Shown: positions 55,830 through 64,000 of the stretch, in pieces
How positions within the stretch are numbered: position 1 is the stretch's first letter
Layout of the letters: each line of letters opens with the position of its first letter
Notes under the pieces: generated by a model
What the model saw: only the letters and a program-made list of their open reading frames with translations
Told to the model about the DNA's origin: nothing
Database searches by the model: none
Translations under genes and position numbers: made by a program
Source of the DNA: Neptunomonas marina
GTDB taxonomy: Bacteria; Pseudomonadota; Gammaproteobacteria; Pseudomonadales; Balneatricaceae
DNA length: 64,000 bases
Direction: 5' to 3'
NCBI RefSeq assembly: GCF_004005935.1
Contig: NZ_SACQ01000002.1
Coordinates: 248,001-312,000, forward strand

Positions 55830-56827
55830 GCGCCGATATTACCCGCTAAGGCAGCTTGGTAAAACTCTTGATACTGATGGGCGATGCGTGGCCACGTAAA
55901 GGTCTCAGCATTGGCATCGGCAAACTGGCGAAACGCAGCACGATAGTCCGCGTGATGAGTGATCATATCTGTCAGTTTTTCGACCAACGCACCCTCGCAG
56001 ATCAAAAACTTCGCCGGCAGTATCTCGGGCGCTGCACCCACCTCAGTCGATAACAACACATTGCCATAAAAAAGCGCTTCAGCCATGACGAGGCTGTAAC
56101 CCTCGCTGCGTGATGCGATCACCACAGCGTGCGCTTGTGTCATACGCCGTGGCACATCGTTTTGCTGCCCCAATAACTGTACGCGCTCCCCAAGCGATAG
56201 CTGATCAACCAGTGCCGCAAGCGCCTGCCGCTGCGGCCCATCCCCGACCACATCAAGACTTACGTGCTCCGGCAGATGGGACATCGCCTCAATTAATTGA
56301 TCAAAACGCTTTATGGGATCTAACCGCCCAACCGCCAGCAGTCGAACCTGCTCACTGAGTATTCGCGGCCGCAGCGCTGGATCAATATGAGTACCGTTAA
56401 AGATCACCCGTGCAGGCTGAGTAATGGACTGCTGGACCTTACCCGATACGGCAGTGACGTAGGGTAAGCGGTTAAAAACCCTGCCCTTACGGGAGTTGTG
56501 CTTGGTTGCGACCTGCGTAAAACGCACCACACGACCCAATCGCGCAATAATCTTTGATGCTTTCGCGCCATGGCTGTGCACAACGTCCGGTTGCAACTGG
56601 GCAATGGTTTGGCGCAGTTTGAAGTAGAGCCGCGGATTATAAGCTGACTCACTGGCCGGCAGGCGCACAACAGCTACCTGATCCGACAGCCGTGCTAACC
56701 ATCGACTGCCAGTAAACGCAGCAACCGTTACCGATACCCCTTGCCGCGCCAACTCATTACTGAGATCTGCCACCACTTTCTCCGCGCCGCCATCTAGGCT
56801 AGACGCTAAGAACATCAGTATCTTCAT
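55826..56827 (-). CDS. Glycosyltransferase family 4
   Basis: 333-residue GT-B enzyme beginning MKILMFLASSLDGGAEKV (acceptor-side glycine loop). The C-terminal donor site shows AVGRLDPIKRFDQLIEA and the EX7E-type ASRSEGYSLVMAEAL. Probably adds a hexose to the lipopolysaccharide core. Donor and linkage unknown. Overlaps neighbours on both sides by four bases. Confidence 0.88.
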   Translation of the reverse strand: MKILMFLASSLDGGAEKVVADLSNELARQGVSVTVAAFTGSRWLARLSDQVAVVRLPASESAYNPRLYFKLRQTIAQLQPDVVHSHGAKASKIIARLGRVVRFTQVATKHNSRKGRVFNRLPYVTAVSGKVQQSITQPARVIFNGTHIDPALRPRILSEQVRLLAVGRLDPIKRFDQLIEAMSHLPEHVSLDVVGDGPQRQALAALVDQLSLGERVQLLGQQNDVPRRMTQAHAVVIASRSEGYSLVMAEALFYGNVLLSTEVGAAPEILPAKFLICEGALVEKLTDMITHHADYRAAFRQFADANAETFTWPRIAHQYQEFYQAALAGNIGA

Positions 56828-57924
56828 GTCACGAGTTCCTTGTAGAGTGCGAGTGTGCTTTGCAGCATCTCAGCTTTGAGAAAGTGTTGATTAGGTTTTG
56901 GCGCTACCGGTGTATCGAGCAGCGCGGTCACGTTGGCTTCGAGCGCATCCAGATCGCTCAACGGAGACAAACCCTGCGGATATAACGCACGCAGAATTTC
57001 ACCAACGCCACCATGATCATAGCCAACCACCGGCACACCTTGAGTGAGCGCTTCCGCGACGGTGCGGCCGAACGCTTCAGGCTTGGTCGATAGCGAGAGC
57101 ACCACATCAGTGCAGCTGTAGAGTTCCCGAATATCAGCACGTGCTCCGGTAAAAAATAGCACCTCTTCAAGCCCTTTATCTGCCACAAGCTGGCGCAGCT
57201 CTTGGGCATAGGCTTGCCGTTTTGGATCCTCTCCACCCACAATAAGCCCAGCCACGGGCTCACCTTTATCACGCAGCCGTACGATAAGCTCAATAAAATC
57301 ATGATGCCCTTTTAAGCGCGTTAAACGCCCCGGTAACATCAATACTTTACGGCCTGCTAACTGCGGAAAGTCCTGATGGTATTGCGCCAGCCAACTCTCG
57401 CTGGGTTGGTATTGATAGGGAAAGTCAGCAGGGTCGACACCTCGGAAAATCCGCGTGATCTTCTGGTCCGGTGTTTGGGGGTAGCTCGTGCGAATATAGT
57501 CTGCAATGGTGTCAGAAACGGCAATGACACGCTCGCCGCGGGTCATGATTGCGCTATATGCCGAAACTGAGTACAGCCCATGCACTGTGGTCACTAAATG
57601 GGGGCGGCTTCCAGATGGCAGCCCACGCCACGCAAGCCACATCACCCAAGCAGGCATACGCGAGCGTAGATGCAAAATATCCGGTTGCTCTTTCTGCAGC
57701 CAACGGCGTACCGCCCAGATATGCCGAAAAGTCAGTAATGATTTACGCCCCAAATCCCAGCGATAGTGGCGGCTTCCTGCGGCTTCCAGCGGCGCCACGA
57801 GCCGCCCGCCTGCAGAGACAACAACCGATTCGTGACCCGCGGCCACAAGTGCTTGTGCCACCTCCAGCGTCCCTTTCTCGACACCACCGCCATCAAGGTC
57901 GGGAAGGACTTGTACCACTTTCAT
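56824..57924 (-). CDS. Glycosyltransferase family 4
   Basis: 366-residue GT-B enzyme: MKVVQVLPDLDGGGVEKG at the start, VTTVHGLYSV, PGRLTRLKGHHDFIEL, and EAFGRTVAEALTQGVPV as the EX7E donor motif. ATG 57924 has AAAGGG upstream and overlaps the ELM1-like stop as ATGA; the open frame to 57948 lies within that gene. It may act before or after the neighbouring GT4 enzyme in core assembly. Confidence 0.88.
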   Translation of the reverse strand: MKVVQVLPDLDGGGVEKGTLEVAQALVAAGHESVVVSAGGRLVAPLEAAGSRHYRWDLGRKSLLTFRHIWAVRRWLQKEQPDILHLRSRMPAWVMWLAWRGLPSGSRPHLVTTVHGLYSVSAYSAIMTRGERVIAVSDTIADYIRTSYPQTPDQKITRIFRGVDPADFPYQYQPSESWLAQYHQDFPQLAGRKVLMLPGRLTRLKGHHDFIELIVRLRDKGEPVAGLIVGGEDPKRQAYAQELRQLVADKGLEEVLFFTGARADIRELYSCTDVVLSLSTKPEAFGRTVAEALTQGVPVVGYDHGGVGEILRALYPQGLSPLSDLDALEANVTALLDTPVAPKPNQHFLKAEMLQSTLALYKELVT

Positions 57925-58814
57925 AGCCAGCCCTTTTTCATAATCCAAGCGGCTGCGCGATCGGCTTCTGCCAAGGGAGCATCGGTGGATCGCTGGCGCT
58001 GCGTTAATGTCATCACGCGCATTGAAGCCTTCAAGCGCGCCAGTCCGCGTGTTACACGCGAACCTCCAGATTTGATTGGCAACTCGAATACGCCCGTTTC
58101 ACAACCGGCACTCAGCGCTTCATACACCATCGAGATACTATCTTCGGTTACCCAACACGCACTGGCACTGGCTAATTGTTCAGGCAGCCAGTGCCGCGAG
58201 GTATTTTCAAACGGCATCACACACAGCTGCGGATAATCTGCTGCGCGCTGTAAAAAACTCTCGGGCGTGCGCCGCGATGTGGTCAGCAACCACTGCTGTG
58301 TGGTGTCCTCTAATAAACTATCAATCTGCTGCCAGATATGGTCATCACTCCAGTCAAAGTGCTTCGATGGCCCACCCACAAGTATCAAGCCTTGATCAAC
58401 CTGCTTGGTGCCCGGTTGCATCCGGTTTAAGGCGCCCAATGTAGCTAACGTGTTGGGTAGCTCCGGCGGCTGATCATGCTCTGGGATAATAGCGGCACTA
58501 AACCAAGCGCTCGGTAGCGAAGGGCGCATCAATACCACCGCTTTGCAACCCACTATCCATTGCAGCGCCAGTAAAGATAGATGCGTGCGGCGCCCCGTGC
58601 CCACCACCAGCTTTACATGGCTGAATGCGTGCTGTTTACCGGTAACTCGGGCCGCGATAAGGGCAAAGATAGCGCGCCAACTCAAGATCGTATGCTCAGT
58701 GCACGAAAGCTGTGGCGCAGCGCGGCGCAATGCATCCACCAAGCCAAGCGACTGATTCACATGTCCGGGCTTACCATCGCTGATGATGCAAATATCTGAC
58801 ACAAGGGATTCCAA
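57921..58814 (-). CDS. ELM1/DUF1022 family protein
   Basis: 297-residue protein of the family named after plant mitochondrial-fission protein ELM1 (DUF1022). ISDGKPGHVNQSLGL at the start, GTGRRTHLSLLAL, ILVGGPSKHFDW, and TSRRTPESF followed by VTEDSISMVYEALSAGC are its conserved blocks and resemble a GT-B fold. Bacterial members occur in envelope gene clusters and their role is not established. First gene of the six-gene operon, so any function probably concerns lipopolysaccharide or its precursors. Confidence 0.87.
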   Translation of the reverse strand: MESLVSDICIISDGKPGHVNQSLGLVDALRRAAPQLSCTEHTILSWRAIFALIAARVTGKQHAFSHVKLVVGTGRRTHLSLLALQWIVGCKAVVLMRPSLPSAWFSAAIIPEHDQPPELPNTLATLGALNRMQPGTKQVDQGLILVGGPSKHFDWSDDHIWQQIDSLLEDTTQQWLLTTSRRTPESFLQRAADYPQLCVMPFENTSRHWLPEQLASASACWVTEDSISMVYEALSAGCETGVFELPIKSGGSRVTRGLARLKASMRVMTLTQRQRSTDAPLAEADRAAAWIMKKGWL

Positions 58815-59038
58815 AGCTGAGTGAAAAGCAAAATATCAAGCGTTTCATCATACTAGAGTATGGCGAAACTCCCAATTACCAAACGCTTTCAGGCGGTTTG
58901 CGCATTCCCTTTTACCGCCCCACTGTATTACAATCTGAGCCATATCCCGAGTCGCCAACACGTGTTATACGGACCCTGTTCCACCCACTCTGCTTATTGG
59001 TTGACTCACCTAACTGTTAGTTTTTTGAGGTAACCCGC

Positions 59039-60034
59039 ATGGCAGCATTTGGTACTGTTTTTATGCCAGAGATGTCGATCTCTTGGTTTGACGGCGAAGG
59101 TTGGAGCACAGCTGAGCGCGTCGCAAGCGACAGCATCCAGCTTCACCCCGGAGCGCATGTTCTTCACTACTCCAGCACCTGCTTCGAGGGCTTAAAAGCT
59201 TTCCGCCATCAAGACGGTTCCATCAAAATTTTCCGTATGGATCGTAATATTGCCCGCTTTGCTCAAAGTAGCGAGCTGCTATCGTTGCCTGCGATCGATC
59301 CGGCACAAACTGAAGCGATGATCCTTGATATCGTCAAGCACTTCGCCGCTGATGTACCTGAGCCACCGGGTTCTATGTATATCCGCCCAACGCACTTCGG
59401 TACGGAGCCTGCCATCGGTAAAGCAGCTGCGCCATCGCTAACCTCGTGCCAATACATTTTGCTCTCTCCTGTCGGGGATTACTTCTCTGGTGGCGACACC
59501 ACCTTGCGCCTGCTGCTAGACGATACCGGCATGCGCTGTGCACCACACATGGGAATGATCAAAAGCGGTGGTAACTACGCCAGCGCGTTGAACCCTATTT
59601 TAAAGGCGAAGAAAGAGCTACAGGCTGATCAAGTACTGTTCTGCCCAGGCGGTGATGTGCAAGAAACAGGCGCAGCGAACTTCCTACTGATCGACGGCGA
59701 CGAAGTGATCACCAAAGCACTCGATGAGAGCTTCCTGCACGGCGTGACGCGTGACTCAATCCTGACGATCGCAAAAGATTTAGGTATGAAGGTGTCTGAA
59801 CGCCAGCTCACAGTAGACGAACTACTCGAGCGCGCTGCTAAACCGGGCTGTGAAGCAGCACTATCCGGCACAGCTGCGGTATTAACACCGGTGGGTACAT
59901 TGATCCACAAAGGCCAAGAATACAAAGTCGGCAACGGCGGTGTGGGTGAAACCACAGTGAAACTGCGCCAAGCTTTGAATGCGATTCAGTGGGGCCAAGC
60001 TGAAGATAAGCACGGCTGGCTTACATCGATCTAA
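59039..60034 (+). CDS. ilvE: Branched-chain amino acid aminotransferase
   Basis: 331-residue class IV PLP aminotransferase, last step of valine, leucine and isoleucine synthesis. YSSTCFEGLKAFRHQDGSI at the N-terminal side, PTHFGTEPA, GNYASALNPILKAK following the PLP region, and the cofactor-contact QETGAANFLLI. Start ATG 59039 follows GAGGT. Same fold as the D-amino-acid transaminase at 2.2 kb but a different subfamily. Own terminator, so monocistronic. Confidence 0.94.
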   Translation: MAAFGTVFMPEMSISWFDGEGWSTAERVASDSIQLHPGAHVLHYSSTCFEGLKAFRHQDGSIKIFRMDRNIARFAQSSELLSLPAIDPAQTEAMILDIVKHFAADVPEPPGSMYIRPTHFGTEPAIGKAAAPSLTSCQYILLSPVGDYFSGGDTTLRLLLDDTGMRCAPHMGMIKSGGNYASALNPILKAKKELQADQVLFCPGGDVQETGAANFLLIDGDEVITKALDESFLHGVTRDSILTIAKDLGMKVSERQLTVDELLERAAKPGCEAALSGTAAVLTPVGTLIHKGQEYKVGNGGVGETTVKLRQALNAIQWGQAEDKHGWLTSI

Positions 60035-60048
60035 GCATCTTTGATCGC

Positions 60049-60080
60049 AAAAAAAACCACCTCTATGCAGGTGGTTTTTT
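60049..60080. terminator. Bidirectional rho-independent terminator ilvE/glnE
   Basis: AAAAAACCACCT / AGGTGGTTTTTT stem with a six-base loop, serving the convergent ilvE and glnE genes. Confidence 0.9.
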
Positions 60081-60096
60081 ATTTCAGCGTTGCGCC

Positions 60097-63009
60097 TTAA
60101 TGGCTCGTTTGCATCACGCGTTGCCAGATCGTTCTAACTTGGTCGCGCAGCTCGCGCATCTCCGCTTCTTTGATCACACTTGACTGCTCTTGCAACGACA
60201 ATCGATGGCCAGTCGCACGATACGCCTTATAGGCTTCACGCAGCTGCTCCGCTTCTGCTGCGCTCAGTAACCCCTCCCCTTCACAGGCATCCAAAATACG
60301 AATGTTATCCGAGTAGCGATACAAACTTGGGTAGCTGATGGCATGAGCCAACACTTGGTACTGCACTAAGAACTCAATGTCTACGATACCGCCTTGATCC
60401 TGTTTCAAATGGAACAAGCCCTCAGACTGAGCCTCATGCTCCGATGTCCCTAGATGCTCACGCATTTTTTCGCGCATCTCAACCACCGCTTGTTGCAGCG
60501 CTGGCAGTTCCCGTGTTTTCGCTAACACACGTGCACGCACGGCCTCAAAGTCCTCAGCCAACTGGCTTGGACCTGCCACAACGCGTGCTCTTACCAACGC
60601 TTGATGCTCCCATGTCCAAGCTTCCTTATGCTGATATTCTTCAAAGGCACTCAACGATGACACCAACAACCCCGAGTTACCGGAAGGCCGCAGGCGCATA
60701 TCTACCTCATAAAGCTGACCGCCGGCGGTAAAGGTGTTCAGAATATGGATGATGCGTTGCCCTAAGCGGGTGAAGAACACTGAGTTGGCGATGGACTTTT
60801 CACCGTCGGTAAAGAGGTTCGGGTCGCAGTCGTGGATAAAGACCAGATCCAGATCCGAGCCATAAGACAGCTCAATGCCACCGAGCTTGCCGTAGCCAAC
60901 AACAATAAAATCCAGCTCGCTGGGAGTACCTGCGCTTTTGAGCGGGCGGCCATGCTTTTCAACCATCAAGCCCCAAGCGATCTCCAAAACGCTTTTCAGA
61001 ATCGCCTCCGCCAGCCATGTGAGGTAATCACTCACCTTCATCAGCGGCAGTACACCGGTAATGTCTGAGGCCGCAACCCGCAGCATATGGGCGCTTTTGA
61101 AGTAACGCAGCGCCTCCATCAGTTGCTCAGTATCCTCTTGTGGAATCCTCAGCAACTGCTGACGCAGCTCCGCTTCAAGCTGGGCTTTGTCCGGCGGTGT
61201 GTAGAGGGTGCGTGGGTCAATCAGCTCATCGAGCAGCACTGGCTTTTTCGCCAACTGATCAGCAAACCACACCGATGACGAACATAGCTTGATAAGTTGC
61301 TGAATCGCAGCGGGATTCTCCGCGAGCAACACCAGATATGCCGAGCGGCGCAACACCGCTTGCACCAGCGTTAAGACGCGGCTCAAGGTTTCGGTGGCGT
61401 TATCCACCGCAGAGATCTGTTCAAGTAGCTGCGGTAACACCGCTTTTAAGCGCTCAAGACCGGTTTGCTGCAGCATCTGTACTGTGCGCGAGTGCTTCAG
61501 ATCGTTAATCAGCTTAAACGCGCGTGCTGGGTCATCGAAGCCTTGCTCCGCCATCACCGCAGCGCCCTCTTCGTCGGATAGCTCATCGGTCCAGACGGTT
61601 AGCCAGTTATTGGTACTCGCCTCATCACCGGTGCTTTCTTCAGCCGGCGCAATGACATCCGCAAAGTGGCGACGCACAGCGTCACGCTGCGCGTCTAATT
61701 CATTTACAAAGGCCTGCCAATCAGAAAAGCCCATCACAAATGCCAGCCGTGCTCGGCCAAGTTCATCCTGCGGTAGCTCCTGAGTTTGCTTATCAGCGAG
61801 CGCTTGAATGGCGTGTTCGGTGTTACGCAAAAAGGTGTATGCATCCAACAGTTCGGTGACTGCATGTTCGGGCATACCCACCGTTTCAGGTAGGAGCGGA
61901 AGAATATTGCGCAACTCACGCTGCTGCAGCCGCAGATCACGTCCGCCGCGGATTAGCTGAAAAGCTTGTGCGATAAACTCCACCTCACGAATACCGCCAG
62001 AGCCGAGTTTGACGTTGTCTTCCAGACCTTTGCGGCGCACTTCGCGGTTGATCATCTCTTTCATATCGCGCAGTGACTCAAACGCGCTGAAATCGATATA
62101 TTTGCGATACACAAACGGGCGTAGCTCTTTGAGCAGTTCAGCCCCTTTCTCTTGATCACCAGCGACAATACGCGCTTTGATCATGGCGTAGCGTTCCCAG
62201 TCACGGCCTTGATCTTGATAGTAGTGCTCCATCGCCGCAAAGCTGATCGCTAAGGGGCTTGCAGAGCCAAACGGGCGTAATCGCATATCCACGCGGAAGA
62301 CGAATCCCTCGCCATTGAGAGTATCGAGTGTTTGAATCAGCTTTTGTCCAAGGCGGATGAAAAAGTCTTGGTTAGCCAGACACTTTCGCCCGCCCACTGT
62401 CTCGCCATTTTCAGGGAAGCAGAACATCAAATCGATATCGGAGGAGAGGTTCAACTCATTGGCACCGAGCTTGCCCATCCCGATCACAACCATCCGCTGC
62501 GGTTGGCGCTCGCCCTGTTCATCAGCAGGCCCGTGCGGTGTACCAAAGCGCTCACAATGGAACCGATAGAGATGCTCCAGTGTGACATCGATAAACGCGT
62601 CAGCCATCCAACTCAGCTCTTGAGTGGTACTTGCCATATCAGCACGCCGCGTGAGATCGCGCCAGATCAAACGGATCTGCTCTTGCTGACGCAAGCGGCG
62701 CAGCACCGGCATCAGCGCTTCAGCACTGCTGAGCGTTTGGGTGGCATCTTGGATAAGCGCCCGATACGTTGCGGCCGTGTAGGGTTCGGTTAACGCGTTT
62801 CGAGCCGTGAGTTCGGTGAGAAACTCCGGGCGACGTTGCAGTTGCTCGGTCACAAAGTCACTGCCAATCAAAACCTGATACAGCTCGGGTAGCAGCGCAT
62901 CATCGAGCGCCGCCGCGATCAGCTCATGGTGGTCTTCCAAGCGCGTTAGCTGTTGTTTGAGAAGGTCATGCAGTTCAGCAGGAAATTGGCTGTAATCGGG
63001 CTGCAACAT
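60097..63009 (-). CDS. glnE: Bifunctional glutamine synthetase adenylyltransferase/deadenylase
   Basis: 970-residue enzyme with two nucleotidyltransferase domains that remove and add AMP on glutamine synthetase in response to PII proteins. The N-terminal (deadenylating) site has GMGKLG 177-182 and SDID 190-193; the C-terminal (adenylylating) site has GYGKLGGIELSYGSDLD near residue 700. Both are intact. Length matches the family. Downstream of the CYTH gene, as in many gammaproteobacteria. Confidence 0.97.
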   Translation of the reverse strand: MLQPDYSQFPAELHDLLKQQLTRLEDHHELIAAALDDALLPELYQVLIGSDFVTEQLQRRPEFLTELTARNALTEPYTAATYRALIQDATQTLSSAEALMPVLRRLRQQEQIRLIWRDLTRRADMASTTQELSWMADAFIDVTLEHLYRFHCERFGTPHGPADEQGERQPQRMVVIGMGKLGANELNLSSDIDLMFCFPENGETVGGRKCLANQDFFIRLGQKLIQTLDTLNGEGFVFRVDMRLRPFGSASPLAISFAAMEHYYQDQGRDWERYAMIKARIVAGDQEKGAELLKELRPFVYRKYIDFSAFESLRDMKEMINREVRRKGLEDNVKLGSGGIREVEFIAQAFQLIRGGRDLRLQQRELRNILPLLPETVGMPEHAVTELLDAYTFLRNTEHAIQALADKQTQELPQDELGRARLAFVMGFSDWQAFVNELDAQRDAVRRHFADVIAPAEESTGDEASTNNWLTVWTDELSDEEGAAVMAEQGFDDPARAFKLINDLKHSRTVQMLQQTGLERLKAVLPQLLEQISAVDNATETLSRVLTLVQAVLRRSAYLVLLAENPAAIQQLIKLCSSSVWFADQLAKKPVLLDELIDPRTLYTPPDKAQLEAELRQQLLRIPQEDTEQLMEALRYFKSAHMLRVAASDITGVLPLMKVSDYLTWLAEAILKSVLEIAWGLMVEKHGRPLKSAGTPSELDFIVVGYGKLGGIELSYGSDLDLVFIHDCDPNLFTDGEKSIANSVFFTRLGQRIIHILNTFTAGGQLYEVDMRLRPSGNSGLLVSSLSAFEEYQHKEAWTWEHQALVRARVVAGPSQLAEDFEAVRARVLAKTRELPALQQAVVEMREKMREHLGTSEHEAQSEGLFHLKQDQGGIVDIEFLVQYQVLAHAISYPSLYRYSDNIRILDACEGEGLLSAAEAEQLREAYKAYRATGHRLSLQEQSSVIKEAEMRELRDQVRTIWQRVMQTSH

Positions 63010-63080
63010 TTAAGACTCCATCCGCTCAATCGATTTTGTCTCAGCTTATCAAAGGTTGCCGCCCGTGGGGATGATCTTTA

Positions 63081-63719
63081 TCAGCCGTTGCGAGCACAAT
63101 CGAAAAGCCGATAGCCACGCTGAGCTTTGCTTATATCGCTGGGCACCAAGGAGGGGATCTGCTGTTGCAACTGCTGGGCAAAACTGTTGATGGCTGCTTC
63201 AGCACCGCGCTTGAGTTCAATCTCCACTTCGCAAATGGGCTCTTGGTAGCGCTGCTCAGTGTCTGGGTCCTCAAACACAACACAGCCTTGATCGATCACC
63301 ACCTCTAACTCACTTCCTTGCCACTGAATATCCCAAAGGGTGCGCGTAAAATCAGTACTGAAAATAGCAAGTAGCTGATCTTGTAGTTGGGTTTTATCTA
63401 ACGCCTCAGGCCACTCCACTTCAGTGAGCTTTTGCAGGTCCAACTGTGGTGTTGCCAGTGCCCACTCCCATTCTTGACGCTGGTGCAGTCCGTTGATGCT
63501 GCGCCCTTGGGTTTTGAAGGTTTGGATAAAAGCCTCACCATCACGGCGAATCCGCAACGCGACCTTGGCACCACTTAATGTAAGCGAAGGGGTGTCGTAG
63601 TACTGGTTTTGCAGCATTTTATGCTCGCCTGCGGTTCCTGCCATATCGCTCAACTCGCTTTTTAGTCTTTCGATATCCTCTTCAGGAACCAGCATTTTCA
63701 ATTCAGTTTCAGTCGCCAC
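63081..63719 (-). CDS. CYTH domain protein (inorganic triphosphatase-like, YgiF relative)
   Basis: 212-residue CYTH protein: the metal-binding ExExK is E4-T-E6-L-K8, followed by KVALRIRRDGEAFIQTFK and CEVEIELKRG, the acidic and basic rows of the triphosphate tunnel. E. coli YgiF adds a C-terminal CHAD domain, absent here. GTG 63719 gives the canonical MATETELK start and has GGGGA upstream; TTG 63749 would add ten odd residues. Precedes glnE by 71 bases on the same strand. Confidence 0.88.
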   Translation of the reverse strand: MATETELKMLVPEEDIERLKSELSDMAGTAGEHKMLQNQYYDTPSLTLSGAKVALRIRRDGEAFIQTFKTQGRSINGLHQRQEWEWALATPQLDLQKLTEVEWPEALDKTQLQDQLLAIFSTDFTRTLWDIQWQGSELEVVIDQGCVVFEDPDTEQRYQEPICEVEIELKRGAEAAINSFAQQLQQQIPSLVPSDISKAQRGYRLFDCARNG

Positions 63720-63851
63720 ACGCTTCCCCAACGTCAAAAAGTGGCTCAAAAGCCATATGATTTACAATGTATATCGCTCTCATTTACGCATCATATACAG
63801 TCGCGATTTATTACATTTTTATTACAACAAAACAGACTGATTCGACGCAAC

Positions 63852-63917
63852 AAATGACACTTTTTTTACCTTTTCATGTCATTTTCGCTACAAATAAATG
63901 ACACCGGCTTTTATACT
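63852..63917 (+). promoter_or_regulatory. Triple TGTCATTT element and -10 box upstream of the DUF47 gene
   Basis: AAATGACA at 63852-63859, TGTCATTT at 63877-63884, and AAATGACA at 63896-63903 form inverted pairs; a -10-like TATACT follows at 63912-63917. Half sites TGTCA recall the Pho box, but the inverted order and spacing do not match its direct 11-base repeat. Lies between divergent CYTH and DUF47 genes. Confidence 0.45.
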
Positions 63918-63951
63918 TGCGCCCGAAAAAATTTCAATTAGGCCCAAGGTT

Positions 63952-64000
63952 ATGGTTACCAATAATCCTATTTTGCAAATGTTCGCCCGCTCACCTTTCA
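63952..64000 (+). CDS. DUF47/TIGR00153 (PhoU-like) protein, first 16 codons only
   Basis: Runs off the right edge. ATG 63952 with AAGG just upstream encodes MVTNNPILQMFARSPF, matching the start of TIGR00153/DUF47 proteins (PILxxFAKSPF), which usually sit directly before a PiT-type phosphate permease gene. PhoU-like helical regulators of phosphate transport. Only the N terminus is seen, so the call rests on a short motif and on a plausible promoter region. Confidence 0.65.
   Translation, partial: MVTNNPILQMFARSPF

Overview
The window is a continuous stretch of chromosome from a gammaproteobacterium. The order gshB-tonB-algH-ruvX-pyrR-pyrB-pyrC', followed by pilU/pilT-yggS-proC-yggT-metX-metW-DUF4426-rdgB-hemW, closely follows the arrangement known from Pseudomonas. 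The blocks lptM-lysA-dapF-DUF484-xerC, tkt-epd-pgk-fba and glnE beside a CYTH gene are also typical of the class. An Oceanospirillales-like marine relative of Pseudomonas fits best, but this is inferred from synteny and protein style only. I see no prophage, insertion sequence, CRISPR array, tRNA or rRNA gene.

Layout. 1-2140: end of a heme A synthase gene, cyoE and a YIP1-family membrane protein. 2199-8400: an accessory metabolic locus with a D-amino-acid aminotransferase, a LysR regulator and a five-gene minus-strand operon. That operon is a DUF1445 (YcsI) protein, 5-oxoprolinase pxpA-pxpB-pxpC, and a DUF4392 protein. DUF1445 and DUF4392 correspond to the two halves of the mammalian mitochondrial D-glutamate cyclase, so the locus looks like a D-glutamate/5-oxoproline pathway. 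8645-19100: signalling and stress genes, comprising a diguanylate cyclase with a substrate-binding-protein sensor, a CPA1 antiporter overlapping a sirtuin, a chemoreceptor, a cold-shock protein, YitT and DUF937 proteins, and a GGDEF-EAL protein translationally coupled to a periplasmic molybdopterin-fold protein that lacks the metal-ligand cysteine.

19219-26228: central carbon operon tkt-epd-pgk-fba on the minus strand, divergent from metK. 26345-28498: a Cache-HAMP-GGDEF-EAL protein whose GGDEF is degenerate and EAL intact, the mirror image of the 16.7-18.6 kb protein. 28536-35108: rsmE, gshB, tonB, algH, ruvX, pyrR, pyrB and a pseudo-dihydroorotase. 35192-37438: the twitching-motility ATPases pilT and pilU. 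37522-43982: yggS, proC, yggT, metX-metW, DUF4426, rdgB and hemW. metX has a long leader with mutually exclusive hairpins.

43998-49004: lptM, lysA, dapF, DUF484, xerC and a HAD phosphatase on the minus strand, with cyaY divergent. 49006-58814: lipopolysaccharide genes, with waaA and msbA, lpxL on the opposite strand, then a tightly overlapped six-gene outer-core/O-antigen operon (ELM1-like protein, two GT4 enzymes, a polysaccharide deacetylase, a GT2 enzyme and an O-antigen ligase). 59039-64000: ilvE, glnE, a CYTH triphosphatase-like gene, and the first 16 codons of a DUF47/PhoU-like gene behind three copies of an 8-bp operator-like element.

The points most worth following up are the D-glutamate/5-oxoproline locus, the molybdopterin-fold/GGDEF-EAL coupled pair, the metX leader, and the triple TGTCATTT element at the right edge.
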